Positions 15,357 to 24,446 are shown, counted from the first letter of the stretch. The stretch: DNA of 64,000 nt from CAG-390 sp045636385 (GCA_045636385.1 JAZTXK010000068.1:1-64000); one strand, 5' to 3'. The notes: generated by a model from the letters alone, not told the origin. Translations and numbers: made by a program.

Positions 15357-16587
15357 TTGTTATGTTTCCTTTGATATTTGCGCCGAGCTCTTTGAGCTTT
15401 TCAAAGAAATCGGGCATACTTTTTCTGACTGCCTCAGCTCCTTGAATCTCTCCGCCGAATCGCGCGCAAAGAACCGAAAGGCTCATTGCGATGCGGTGGT
15501 CGTTGTGAGAGGAGAGGGGAAGGGTGGGCTCGTGAAGCTCGGTGGGGAGGATTTTTACAGTTCCGCCGTCAAGTCCGTCAAGGACTTCGATGCGCGCGCC
15601 GAACTTTTCAAGCTCCTCCTTCATCGCCGCAATACGGTCGCTTTCCTTGAAGCGAAGGCGGTCGGTGTGCGTGAACTTACCGCCGAAGATCGCCGCGCAG
15701 GTAAAGAGGATCGGCGCAAGATCGGGACAGTCGGAGAGGTTGATGTTTTGGTTTTTGTTGGCTTTAAGTGCATCAAAATGGCTATTAAAGACCATATCTC
15801 CCTGCAAGCTGCTCGGGTTGAGTCCTTCAACCGTAACCTCTCCGCCAACGAGATTCAACGCTTCAAAGAACGCGGCGTTCGAGGCGTCGCCCTCGATACG
15901 GAGCTCGGCGGGCGTGTATTTTTGATTGCCTTTTATATTAAAAGTTTTGTTTTCGCGGGTAATTTTTATGCCGAATTTTGCGAGCGTGTCGACGGTCAGA
16001 TCAACGTAGGATGCGCTTTCGAAATTGCCCTCGACGATGATCTTGCTGTCGTTTTCGCAGAGGGGAAGGGCAAAGAGCAGACCCGTGATGAACTGACTGC
16101 TGACACCGCCGTCGATGCGGTATTCGCCCGATTCGATCGGTTTACCCGACGCGAGTGTCAAAGTATTGTTGCCCTGACGGCAATATCGCGCCGTGAAGAT
16201 ATCCGAATATACGCCGAGGGGGCGCGAGAGGAGCTTTTCTGTTCCCGAAAGCTTAAATTCTTCGGGTGAGAGCAGGCATATCGGAATCATAAATCGGAGT
16301 GTGCTTCCCGATTCGCGGCAATTAAGAGTATCAAGCGAACGCGGCTTTCCGCCGATGCCGATGACTTTGACGGTGCCCGTTCCAAGCTTTTCAAATTTCG
16401 CTCCGATGGCGGTCAACGCGTCGATCGTCGCGAGAATATCCTCGGAGAATGCGAGATTGGATATCACACTCTCGCCCTCCGCAAGCGCGGCGCAGATCAG
16501 CGCGCGGTGCGAGATGCTTTTCGAGGGCGGTGCAGTGACCTTGCCCGAAAGACGCGAGGGCGCGATTTTTACGTTATAGCGTTTCAT
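15349..16587 (-). CDS. aroA: 3-phosphoshikimate 1-carboxyvinyltransferase (EPSP synthase)
   Basis: A 412-aa EPSP synthase, sixth step of the pathway (shikimate 3-phosphate plus PEP). Visible are PPSKSISHRA at 20-29, the RESGSTLRFMIP loop (about 92-103), GVSSQFITGLL, EGDASNAAFF, CPDLAPILFTCA, RLRFKESDR and HNDHRIAMSL. Normal length. Overlaps aroQ by 14 nt. Confidence 0.96.
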   Translation of the reverse strand: MKRYNVKIAPSRLSGKVTAPPSKSISHRALICAALAEGESVISNLAFSEDILATIDALTAIGAKFEKLGTGTVKVIGIGGKPRSLDTLNCRESGSTLRFMIPICLLSPEEFKLSGTEKLLSRPLGVYSDIFTARYCRQGNNTLTLASGKPIESGEYRIDGGVSSQFITGLLFALPLCENDSKIIVEGNFESASYVDLTVDTLAKFGIKITRENKTFNIKGNQKYTPAELRIEGDASNAAFFEALNLVGGEVTVEGLNPSSLQGDMVFNSHFDALKANKNQNINLSDCPDLAPILFTCAAIFGGKFTHTDRLRFKESDRIAAMKEELEKFGARIEVLDGLDGGTVKILPTELHEPTLPLSSHNDHRIAMSLSVLCARFGGEIQGAEAVRKSMPDFFEKLKELGANIKGNITNE

Positions 16588-17026
16588 TTTTCATTGACTT
16601 TTTATGCTCGATCAAAAGATCTATCGCTTCAAGATATCCGTCGGTTCCGTGACCAGAGATGGTTGCGATGCAAGCCTCGCGGACGTAGCTGATCTGTCTG
16701 TATTCCTCGCGCTGCGATACGTCCGAGATATGGACCTCGACCGTCGGAATGCCGACCGATTTAAGCGCGTCGAGAAGCGCTATCGAGGTGTGTGTATACG
16801 CGGCGGGGTTGATGACGATGCCGTCAAACTTTGTATAAGCCTCCTGAATGGCGTCAACGAGAACGCCTTCGTGGTTCGACTGGAGCGTTTTCAGCTTGAT
16901 TCCGCGCTCGCTCGCGTGCTTCTGTATCTTTGCGAGAAGCGACGCGTAATTTTCCTTGCCGTAGATTTTAGGCTCGCGGATGCCGAGCATATTGATATTG
17001 GGGCCGTTGAGAACGAGAATTTTCAT
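16574..17026 (-). CDS. aroQ: 3-dehydroquinate dehydratase, type II
   Basis: A 150-aa type II dehydroquinase (third step). Motifs: GPNINMLGIREPKIYG with the catalytic Arg/Tyr loop, QSNHEG, INPAAYTHTSIALLDAL, VEVHISDVSQREEYR and ISGHGTDGY. Overlaps the aroE-aroK fusion by 4 nt. Confidence 0.96.
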   Translation of the reverse strand: MKILVLNGPNINMLGIREPKIYGKENYASLLAKIQKHASERGIKLKTLQSNHEGVLVDAIQEAYTKFDGIVINPAAYTHTSIALLDALKSVGIPTVEVHISDVSQREEYRQISYVREACIATISGHGTDGYLEAIDLLIEHKKSMKNETL

Positions 17027-18276
17027 AATGTTATCTCCGAAAAGATCTTTAAAATTTCCGCCGCCTCTGTTTCGGGGGCGTTTTTGTGTGAAATGCTTAC
17101 GACTGCGTCAGCCGCGAGAGTGTAGAGAAGATTCCGCGCGAGGTAGAGCTTTTCGATCGCCGCGCGGTTTGCCGAGAGAGGTCTGTCGGGTGTGACGGGA
17201 AGCTCGTCGGTCGGGCAATTGAGATAGAATATTCTGCCGTTTTGGCGGAGAAGAGCGACGTTGATGCTCCGTGTAACTGCACCGCCGCCCGTGGCGATAA
17301 CTATACCGCTTTTCTTTGAGATCTCGCGGATAGCCTCGGTTTCGATCACACGGAAAGCGTCTTCGCCCGATTCGCGAATGATTTCGGACGGATGCTTGCC
17401 GGTTATCTCTCTGATAACTGTGTCGGTGTCAATGAAGTTTCTGCCCGTGATCTCTGCGATTATCTTGCCTATTGTAGATTTTCCGCAACCGGGCATACCG
17501 ATGAGAACGATATTTTCCTTTGATTCAAAAATGCTTTTTGCAACTTCCTCGACGCTATTTTCGTCAAGCTTTTTGCCGAGGAAAATTTCGGATGCTCTTG
17601 CCGCCTGAAGAATCAGCATCATAAGTCCGCCGACGGCGGGGATTCCGCGCTTTTTCGCTTCAAGCACGAGATTTGTCCGCAGGGGATTGTAGATCGCGTC
17701 GATCACGCCCGTGAGATTCGGGAAGGAATAAAGGTCGATCGGGCACGCATCCGTGTTCGGATACATTCCGAGAGGGGTGGTGTTGACGATTATTTCGGCA
17801 TCCGAATGATGTGTTACTGCTGTTTCGTAGGTCACGGTTTTGTCGCTTTCCTTGCGGGAAACTACGATTATTTCGCTTGCACCGAGGTCGGAAAGAACAG
17901 CCTTTGCGGTCTTCGACGTACCGCCCGTGCCGAGGATGAGAGTCTTTTTGCCCTCGATCTCAATACCTGCGCGGAGGATCATCTCGCGCATACCGTAAAA
18001 ATCGGTGTTGTCGCCGATAAGCTTGCCGCCGACTTTTTTGACGGTATTTACCGCGCCGATCTTTCTCGCGGCATCGGTTATCTCGTCGAGATAGGGCATC
18101 ACTTTTTCCTTGTAAGGAATCGTTACGTTGATGCCCTCGAACTCGCGAGCTTCAAGGAAGGGCGCGATCTCGTCGGGCGTAAGCTCGCGGATCTCGTAGG
18201 TGTAATCCGCAAGCGCTTCGTGTATTTCTTTAGAAAAGCTGTGCGAGAGCTTTTCGCCTATAAGTCCGTATTTCAT
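17023..18276 (-). CDS. aroEK: Bifunctional shikimate dehydrogenase-shikimate kinase (AroE-AroK fusion)
   Basis: A 417-aa two-domain enzyme for consecutive steps four and five. Residues 1-250 are AroE: SHSFSKEIHEAL, NVTIPYKE with catalytic Lys56, NTD with Asp92, NADP-binding GTGGTSK (116-122), and GGLMMLILQAA. Residues about 255-417 are AroK: P-loop GMPGCGKST (260-268), DTD (283-285), GGGAV (330-334), and lid with DRPLS (364-368). Start at 18276 because it overlaps the aroC stop (ATGA). An open frame continues upstream, but that stretch reads antisense-like nonsense inside aroC. The fusion order matches the metabolic order, which suggests channelling or balanced expression. Fused AroE-AroK is uncommon. 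Confidence 0.95.
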   Translation of the reverse strand: MKYGLIGEKLSHSFSKEIHEALADYTYEIRELTPDEIAPFLEAREFEGINVTIPYKEKVMPYLDEITDAARKIGAVNTVKKVGGKLIGDNTDFYGMREMILRAGIEIEGKKTLILGTGGTSKTAKAVLSDLGASEIIVVSRKESDKTVTYETAVTHHSDAEIIVNTTPLGMYPNTDACPIDLYSFPNLTGVIDAIYNPLRTNLVLEAKKRGIPAVGGLMMLILQAARASEIFLGKKLDENSVEEVAKSIFESKENIVLIGMPGCGKSTIGKIIAEITGRNFIDTDTVIREITGKHPSEIIRESGEDAFRVIETEAIREISKKSGIVIATGGGAVTRSINVALLRQNGRIFYLNCPTDELPVTPDRPLSANRAAIEKLYLARNLLYTLAADAVVSISHKNAPETEAAEILKIFSEITL

Positions 18277-19358
18277 TTTTGTGTGAGCGCGTCCGAGCCG
18301 TAGCGGACGGTGAGCATATCGGCAACGACGAGAGCGGCGACGCTGTCGAGGACTATTCTCGCGCGCGGAACGATGCAGGGATCGTGTCTGCCTTTGATAT
18401 TCAGATCGGTTTCCTCGAGAGTTGCCATATTGACGGTCTTCTGAGTCTGCGCGATCGAGGGCGTGGGCTTTATCGTTGTGCGGAAGACGACGGGCATTCC
18501 GTTCGTGATACCGCCCTGAACTCCGCCCGAATTGTTTGTTTCGGTGACGATCTTGCCGTCCTTGATGACGAATTCGTCGTTTGCCTTGCTGCCGCGCATA
18601 ACCGAAATTCTCTCCGCACCGAACGCAACCGCTTTTACTGCGGGAATGCCGAAAACTGCGCGTGCGATCTGCGACTCGACTCCGTCGAACCAAGGCTCGC
18701 CGAGACCTGTGGGGAGACCGACGATCGCTGTCTCAAGCACGCCTCCGACGCTGTCCGAGCGTTCTCTTGCATGCTCGATTACATCCTTCATCCAGTTGAT
18801 CGAGTGCTGATCGGTCAGACCGTATTCGCTTTCGGCAATCGCAAGGAGCGATTCGGGAGTGTGCTCCTCGGCTCCGAGAATGATCTGGCCTATCTCCTTT
18901 ATATACGTGCCGATATAGATGCCTTTTTCGCGCAGGGCGGGGATGACTATCGCACCCGCCGCAACGAGTGCCGCAGTCAGTCTGCCCGAAAAATGTCCGC
19001 CGCCGCGGTAGTCTTCAAAGCCGTGGTATTTCTCGCGCGCTGTGAAATCCGCGTGCGAGGGGCGGGGAAGATCGGGGGTATAGTCGCGGCTTCGCGTGTC
19101 GGTGTTGGGAATGAATATGCAAAGCGGCGCGCCCGTGGTGTAGCCGCCCAAAACTCCGCTTTGAATCACGTATTCGTCGGGCTCGCGGCGGGAGGTCGAG
19201 ATGCTCTCGGAGGGACGGCGCAGGGTAAGCTGATGCGCGATGAAGTCCTCGTCGACCTTGATGCCGGGGGCGATACCGTCGATAAGAACGCCGACGCCCG
19301 CGCCGTGGCTTTCGCCGAAAAGAGAGATATTTATTGCATTTCCGAATGAATTTTTCAT
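18273..19358 (-). CDS. aroC: Chorismate synthase
   Basis: A 361-aa FMN-dependent chorismate synthase (EPSP to chorismate, last step). Motifs: FGESHGAGVGVLIDG at the N-terminus, GGGHFSGRLTAA, NNSGGVQGGITNGMPV and RHDPCIVPRA. Three nt separate it from the upstream aroB fusion; its stop overlaps aroEK by 4 nt. Confidence 0.97.
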   Translation of the reverse strand: MKNSFGNAINISLFGESHGAGVGVLIDGIAPGIKVDEDFIAHQLTLRRPSESISTSRREPDEYVIQSGVLGGYTTGAPLCIFIPNTDTRSRDYTPDLPRPSHADFTAREKYHGFEDYRGGGHFSGRLTAALVAAGAIVIPALREKGIYIGTYIKEIGQIILGAEEHTPESLLAIAESEYGLTDQHSINWMKDVIEHARERSDSVGGVLETAIVGLPTGLGEPWFDGVESQIARAVFGIPAVKAVAFGAERISVMRGSKANDEFVIKDGKIVTETNNSGGVQGGITNGMPVVFRTTIKPTPSIAQTQKTVNMATLEETDLNIKGRHDPCIVPRARIVLDSVAALVVADMLTVRYGSDALTQK

Positions 19359-19361
19359 TTT

Positions 19362-20675
19362 TTAACCTAATCTTTCAATAAGCTCCTCGGGGGTGAGTTT
19401 GACGAATTCGAATTCCCCGATATCTTTGAGAATGACCGCGCTGATCTTGCCGCCCGACGATCCCTTTTTGTCGTGGCTCAAAGCTTCAAGAACGGCATTT
19501 TTATCCGAAATATATTTTTCAGCATCGGTGTCAAGACCGATGTTCGAGAGTGCTTTTTTAAGTCTTTCTTTTACCTTCCCCTCGCACATCGGCGGAATTC
19601 CGAGGGCGACGCACTCGCCGTGGAGAAGTGTAAGTCCGAGCGAGCTTTCGATGGCGTGTCCGAGGGTGTGACCGAAGTTGAGAACCTTGCGAAGTCCACC
19701 CTCACGCTCGTCGATCTCAACGACGTCGCGCTTTGCCGTGACCGCGCGGACGATGATCTCGTCGATCAGATCGGGAGAAGAAAGAACGTCGTTCTTTTCA
19801 AATATTTCAAAAAGCTCGGGATCGGACGTCGCGCCCATCTTCAGCGCCTCGCAAAGACCGTTTGAAATTTGGCGAGAGGAGAGTGTTTTGAGCAAATCGG
19901 GGTCAATGAAGACGGCTTTCGGCTGGTGGAAAGCACCGATCATATTCTTATAGCCGTCGAGATCGACCGCGGTCTTTCCGCCAACCGAGGAATCCACTTG
20001 CGCGAGAAGCGTTGTCGGGATATTATAAAAATCAATTCCTCGCATATAAGTTGCCGCCGCGAATCCCGCGAGATCGCCGACGACTCCGCCGCCGAGAGCG
20101 ACAACCGCATCGGTGCGGGCAAATCCCGCCTCGAGCATCGCGCGGAGGGTGTTTTGCAGAGTGTCGAAATTCTTGTTTTCCTCGCCCGCGGGGATGACGT
20201 GCAGTATCGCGCCCTCGCCGAGGGAGGTGAGAAGTCTTTCCGAATATTCCTTCGGCACACCGCTGTCGGTGACAACGAGGATCTTTCTGTCCTTTTTAAC
20301 TATCTTTTCAGCCGCGAGGTCAATTGCGCCTCGGCTGATCTCTATATCGTAGCTCGCCTCGCCGAGCCTTACGGGGATCGTTCCCGCACCGACGCGAATG
20401 AGGTCTTCCTGAAAACGGCGCGAGACAGCCATATTGTTTTTGAGAAATTCGATATAATACGGAAGGAGCTCTCCGTCTTCGATCAGCGCGGAATTTTGAT
20501 CGATGACCTGCTTTTCGCGCTCGGAGTCGAGTACCTGCAAGCCGTGTGCGATCTTATATTCCGCAACCTTTCGGACGGCGTTCATTCTTTCCTCGAAAAG
20601 ACGCGCCATCTCGCGGTCGACTCGGTTTATCGTTTCTCTTGCTTCCTCGAGCAGAGTTTTCTTTTCCATCGACAT
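19362..20675 (-). CDS. aroB: Chorismate mutase-3-dehydroquinate synthase fusion
   Basis: A 437-aa fusion. Residues about 5-90 are an AroQ-type chorismate mutase helix bundle (ETINRVDREMARLFEERM, VAEYKIAHG, DSEREKQVI). Residues about 98-437 are AroB, with NAD/metal motifs ALGGGVVGDLAGFAAATYMRG, QVDSSVGGKTAVD, LCEALKMG, LNFGHTLGHAIE, HGECVALG and HDKKG. It thus joins the second step of the pathway to the committed step from chorismate toward Phe/Tyr. ATG 20675 is chosen: GAGG is 7 nt upstream, whereas the ATG at 20681 would be 1 nt away. First gene of the aro operon, after a long structured leader. Confidence 0.93.
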   Translation of the reverse strand: MSMEKKTLLEEARETINRVDREMARLFEERMNAVRKVAEYKIAHGLQVLDSEREKQVIDQNSALIEDGELLPYYIEFLKNNMAVSRRFQEDLIRVGAGTIPVRLGEASYDIEISRGAIDLAAEKIVKKDRKILVVTDSGVPKEYSERLLTSLGEGAILHVIPAGEENKNFDTLQNTLRAMLEAGFARTDAVVALGGGVVGDLAGFAAATYMRGIDFYNIPTTLLAQVDSSVGGKTAVDLDGYKNMIGAFHQPKAVFIDPDLLKTLSSRQISNGLCEALKMGATSDPELFEIFEKNDVLSSPDLIDEIIVRAVTAKRDVVEIDEREGGLRKVLNFGHTLGHAIESSLGLTLLHGECVALGIPPMCEGKVKERLKKALSNIGLDTDAEKYISDKNAVLEALSHDKKGSSGGKISAVILKDIGEFEFVKLTPEELIERLG

Positions 20676-20896
20676 TTTCATACCTCAATAAATATGCCCG
20701 CAAAGACTCGCCGACGTGGCGAGAAAGTTGCGGGCTGTTATGCATTCAAATTAATGAACGGCAACAAAACCATATCGGTTATGCTGCGCACTCACGTCTT
20801 GCAAGGCAGCCCGTATGGCTGAAGAAATAGTAAAATCGAGTGTTCGTCAGAATTACCGCCACGTCAGAGTGCCCTTTAAATTTTGTTAATAATTAT
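20676..20896 (-). promoter_or_regulatory. Structured 5' leader of the aro operon (candidate attenuator/riboswitch)
   Basis: About 215 nt between the expected transcript start (near 20896) and the AroB fusion start, with no credible ORF. Minus-strand hairpins: CAGCC/GGCTG, GCAGC-AT-AACC/GGTT-TT-GTTGC, and a 20-bp bulged stem just before the ribosome site (GCCCGCAA..CTCGCC/GGCGAG..TTGCGGGC, 20697-20737). No T-box AGGGTGGNACCGCG motif and no T-run terminator. I do not recognise the family. Confidence 0.5.
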
Positions 20897-20902
20897 CAAT
20901 TG

Positions 20903-20932
20903 ATTATACACCTAAAATATGGTTTTTGTCAA
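20903..20932 (-). promoter_or_regulatory. Promoter of the aro operon
   Basis: Minus strand TTGACA (20932-20927), 18 nt, TATAAT (20908-20903). A palindromic ACAATT-TGTTAAC-AATTGT segment lies just upstream (20949-20971), between this promoter and the stop of the upstream lipoprotein gene. No terminator separates the two units. Confidence 0.8.
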
Positions 20933-20968
20933 GGGTTGCATGTAAAAGTCACAATTTGTTAACAATTG

Positions 20969-21885
20969 TCAATCTTGCGATTCCCACTCGTAAGGAAGGA
21001 CGCTGTATTTGTATTCTGTTATATCGGCACTCACTTCCTTCGGAATTGAAACGAAGATTATCCAGGATTCCATATCGCAGGTGAGGGGAGGTTCAGTGGT
21101 CCTGACGATGATGTTACAGAGACCCGATTCGATCGAAATATCTTCAATGTCATATCTCTCGCTGCCCGATCCTGCCTCTATAAAGATCATCAAAAGATCG
21201 TTTCCCGCGAAAAAAACTTCATCGTAGCCATCAAGCAGTCGGTATTTATTTGCCATACGTGCCGCGTTTTCCTTAAATTGCTCGGTTTCTGATCCGGAGT
21301 TATTGATTATATTTACACGGAAATAATTATTCTCCAGTTGCATAAGCTCATCGCGGTCGGCGGCAAGAAGCATACCGTATCGCGCATCATCTTTGCCGGC
21401 GGTGAGTCCTTCCTCTTTGATTGCTTTGTCGGAATGTAAGTGATTCATTATCGCAACGCTGTAATTTTTACCGTTATATTCGCGCGGCTCGGCTTTGAGA
21501 GTCATAGAATGTACGTCTTTGATGTAACCGCGTGTGTAATTCTCGGGATAAACGGTACTTTCGGGCATTTTTCGATCTCGCCGCTGTAAACGACCTCCAC
21601 GACAGTTCCTTCTGCCGGTCTTGGGCAAGGTTCACCGTCAGTAAAATTCGTCAGATAAATATAAGTCCACTTTTCGGTTTCTCTCGATCCTTCCTCCGGG
21701 CGCAGTATTACGTACCCTTGCTCATAAAGCACTTCATGTGCATAAAACGAATGCAGGACAGGTTTTTCGGGAGCTTTTTCGGTCGTTTCGGGAGAATATG
21801 TGGTTTCGGTAGTGCCATCAAAGCAGGAAACAAATGAAAACAGCATAAACGTTGCCAATATGAATGCGAGTAGCTTTTTCATCAT
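20969..21885 (-). pseudogene. Lipoprotein gene interrupted by a -1-type frameshift at an A5 tract
   Basis: One lipoprotein of about 305 aa split into two frames. The 5' part (from ATG 21885, ribosome site AAAGGAG) encodes a signal peptide with lipobox SFVSC21, a Thr/Glu linker and a domain reading to VVEVVYSGEIEK. At the AAAAA tract (21568-21572) the frame goes to a short out-of-frame tail. Reading one extra A continues as EKMPESTVYPENYTRGY and on to 20969, joining smoothly. Either a real single-base deletion, an assembly error at a homopolymer, or -1 slippage (GAA AAA T). Function unknown; it has its own promoter and lies upstream of the aro operon on the same strand. Confidence 0.7.
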
Positions 21886-21981
21886 TTCATTTTTCTCCTT
21901 TTGCTTTTCACTATATAAGATAGATTTTTTCGTCCGAAAGTTTCATTTTTCGGAAAAATTAATCAATTATTTTTCAACTTT

Positions 21982-22010
21982 ATTATATCATAATAATATA
22001 TAAGTGTCAA
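21982..22010 (-). promoter_or_regulatory. Promoter of the frameshifted lipoprotein gene
   Basis: Minus strand TTGACA (22010-22005), 17 nt, TATAAT (21987-21982). The 323-bp region 21886-22208 otherwise holds only this and the divergent promoter at 22129. Confidence 0.85.
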
Positions 22011-22128
22011 CAAATTTTTTTGGACGTGGGTATCCCATTCGGGTGTCGGAAAAGTGTGACATTTTTAAGGATATTTAGACAATTTTTAACCATTTACGCC
22101 CTAAATATAAAATTTTGTTGAAAATAGG

Positions 22129-22157
22129 TTGACCGCGTGCGGGCTTTGTGGTATACT
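22129..22157 (+). promoter_or_regulatory. Promoter of the sialyltransferase-motif lipoprotein gene
   Basis: TTGACC (22129-22134), 17 nt, TATACT (22152-22157). It places the start of translation at 22209, not at the open frame's first start codon upstream. Between them lies the triplicated short repeat CGCAAATACAAT (22165-22200). Confidence 0.75.
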
Positions 22158-22208
22158 ATCTCGGTTCGCAAATACAATCGCAAATACAATCGCAATTACA
22201 GGAGAATC

Positions 22209-24140
22209 ATGAAACTTTCAGTCAAGATCGCCGCGCTTTTGATCGCGATCACTTTGATCGTTCCGATCTTTTTTGCTTGCAAAAACATCGGCGGCGATAA
22301 AAATAATACGGTAAATAACGATAAGGATGAAGTCACGACGGCTGCCGAGATTGCCGAGCAGTATCTGCCCGAATCCGAGAAGGGTGTCGTTACCGCGCCC
22401 GAGGCGGGAGCGAAGGTGTATAATATCATTTTCGCGCTTGCGACGGTGCCGCCCGTCCTTGCCGCGCTCGACGCAATTGAGAGCGGTCACGAGACCTACG
22501 CCTTGATCGAGAGGGGCAAGACCTACAACGGTATCTCCGAGGTAGCCGCGATCGAGAACGCGGGCTTCGATCCCTCGGATAATCTCAGCAACGGATTTAC
22601 CTCGGAAGAGTTCGATCTTATGGTCGAGAAGGTAAAAGAGCTCCGCGAGGGGGAGGAAAACAGCTTTTTCTATTTCTACTCGCAGGACGCAACCGCGCTC
22701 AAGTGTGCGGCTATCGCGGCGAATGCGAATATTCCGCTTGAGGACTTCCACGTTTATATGTGCGAGGACGGAAGCGGTTCGTACAAGACCTTCCGCGAGA
22801 CTTTCGTGGACGGCAAGTATGCAAACGATGAAAAGGACGAGCCATACGAGGCGTTTATGAACATCCTCGGCGGCGCGGGAATGAATTTCACGACAGTTAT
22901 GTCGCGCAGAGATAACAAAAACTCGGACGAGGCGCTGAAATATAATATCGCGTCCGCGTTCGCGCTTTCCCTTCTTCCCAACTTCACCTATTGGCTCCAG
23001 AGCGCGGATCAGATCGAGAGCATTCTTCTCGACACCCGCGGCAGTGCGCTTCCCGCGCTTTTCGGTCTCGAAGGACACGAGGGCGACGGAGTTTATTCCG
23101 CGAACGTGAGATATCAGACGATTTCTGATAAGATCTCGACTCTTTCCGATAGCCAGAAGGCTGATTACCTCACCCTGATGTACGGCGATTACTACGAAAA
23201 CACCTACGCCGCGCTTACGAGGGGTGAGCGTGCGGGCGAGCCCGCGCCCGAGGAAAAGCTCGTTTTCATCGGCGCGAGATACGGATATTACCCGAAATTC
23301 GCCTCGGAAGAGAAGTACGGCATCGGCGGCTTGAGAGACGGTGACGTATTCCCCGCGAGCTACGCGGAGCTTGATGAAAAGTACAAAAACGTACTTCTTT
23401 TCGCCACCGAATCCGATTACGATGCCTTCCTCTCGGTAATCAACGACAGCGCAAACTATCCCGAAAATGCGCCCGCTGACGTAGTCGATGAGATCCGCCG
23501 CGAGTGCTTCAATCTCTATATCGACTATATTTTCACGATGAAATTCACCTATTCGCTCTACGGCGGCGAGTACGATATCATCCTCAAGGGACATCCCCGC
23601 GAGGTGCTCGGAGCTTACGGCGAATGGGGCAAGCGGTATAACGTCGTTCGCACCGAGGTTGAGGGCGACGGACTCAAGGAAACGAAATTCTGCTTCGACA
23701 AGCTTCTTGATAATGCGCTCATCGCGTTCCACAACGAGGATTCGGTCGGTAAGCTCATAGGAATGGTGCCCTTCGGCACTGCGGCTGAAAATCTCGCTTA
23801 TCTCGGCGTTGATATAACCGTTTGCGGTCTGCCCTCGTCGACTTACAGCGGACTTGACGTGGGAGTGGACGTGCTGTTCATTATGGCGGAGACCGACGAG
23901 TCGATCTGCGGCGACGATTCGCAGGTCAAGGATCGCTTCAACGCGGGCAATCTGACCTACGGCGATGGCGTTCCCACCGTATTTTATAACAACGGAAGCG
24001 TCTGCAAGTACACCGCAGAGATACTCGCCTCCGCGGGAGATAATTCATCCTCTGCGGACTTCGAGCGCCTTTTCTCCGCGTGGCTCGCGGCAAACCGCCC
24101 CGGCTCGGACGATATCGACGCGCAGGGATTTGGAAAATAA
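22209..24140 (+). CDS. Large lipoprotein with bacterial sialyltransferase-like motifs (GT-B, GT52/GT38-like)
   Basis: A 643-aa lipoprotein: signal peptide, lipobox IFFAC24, Asn/Asp-rich linker. Start at ATG 22209 with AGGAG 7 nt upstream. The body carries, in order, the three motifs that define bacterial GT-B sialyl-/polysialyltransferases: D/E-D/E-G (CEDGSGSYKTF, Glu186-Asp187-Gly188), HP (LKGHPRE, His462-Pro463) and S-S/T (LPSSTYSG, Ser543-Ser544-Thr545). Spacing between them is longer than in typical family members, and overall identity cannot be judged by eye. An exported, membrane-anchored version would be odd, because CMP-sialic acid is cytoplasmic; it may be a binding or degraded-activity derivative. 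Single-gene unit. Confidence 0.5.
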   Translation: MKLSVKIAALLIAITLIVPIFFACKNIGGDKNNTVNNDKDEVTTAAEIAEQYLPESEKGVVTAPEAGAKVYNIIFALATVPPVLAALDAIESGHETYALIERGKTYNGISEVAAIENAGFDPSDNLSNGFTSEEFDLMVEKVKELREGEENSFFYFYSQDATALKCAAIAANANIPLEDFHVYMCEDGSGSYKTFRETFVDGKYANDEKDEPYEAFMNILGGAGMNFTTVMSRRDNKNSDEALKYNIASAFALSLLPNFTYWLQSADQIESILLDTRGSALPALFGLEGHEGDGVYSANVRYQTISDKISTLSDSQKADYLTLMYGDYYENTYAALTRGERAGEPAPEEKLVFIGARYGYYPKFASEEKYGIGGLRDGDVFPASYAELDEKYKNVLLFATESDYDAFLSVINDSANYPENAPADVVDEIRRECFNLYIDYIFTMKFTYSLYGGEYDIILKGHPREVLGAYGEWGKRYNVVRTEVEGDGLKETKFCFDKLLDNALIAFHNEDSVGKLIGMVPFGTAAENLAYLGVDITVCGLPSSTYSGLDVGVDVLFIMAETDESICGDDSQVKDRFNAGNLTYGDGVPTVFYNNGSVCKYTAEILASAGDNSSSADFERLFSAWLAANRPGSDDIDAQGFGK

Positions 24141-24146
24141 TATAAA

Positions 24147-24193
24147 AGACCGATATGCCTGATCAAACGGTAATATCGGTCTGTTTTTTGTTT
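24147..24193 (+). terminator. Terminator of the sialyltransferase-motif lipoprotein gene
   Basis: AGACCGATAT/ATATCGGTCT stem followed by GTTTTTTG. Confidence 0.9.
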
Positions 24194-24264
24194 GGATATT
24201 ATGTATAAAATCAAACTTCGAATTTGTACTAAATGATGAAAATGCATAAATTATGTTGTTTTCA

Positions 24265-24293
24265 TTGACAAAAAATTGTTAATATGATATAAT
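24265..24293 (+). promoter_or_regulatory. Promoter of the 24.4-26.4 kb secreted-protein operon
   Basis: TTGACA (24265-24270), 17 nt, TATAAT (24288-24293). The leader of about 145 nt to 24447 contains a GCATAG/CTATGC hairpin (24392-24409) and other short stems, but no recognised riboswitch. Confidence 0.85.
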
Positions 24294-24446
24294 GGTTACA
24301 GCAAGATATATTTCTACAAGGATGATAAGCCGATGTTCCGTTTTATATAGCGGAATGCCCGGAAAATACTTAACCTATCCGGCAGATTCCGCATAGGGTG
24401 CACTATGCTAAAAACTAAAAATAATATTACAGAGAGGTAAATCATT

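Noticed and set aside
18277..18693. N-terminal extension of the AroE-AroK frame into aroC
   Set aside because: The extra 139 residues are Arg/Ser-rich nonsense out of frame with aroC. The ATG at 18276 overlaps the aroC stop and begins a normal AroE.
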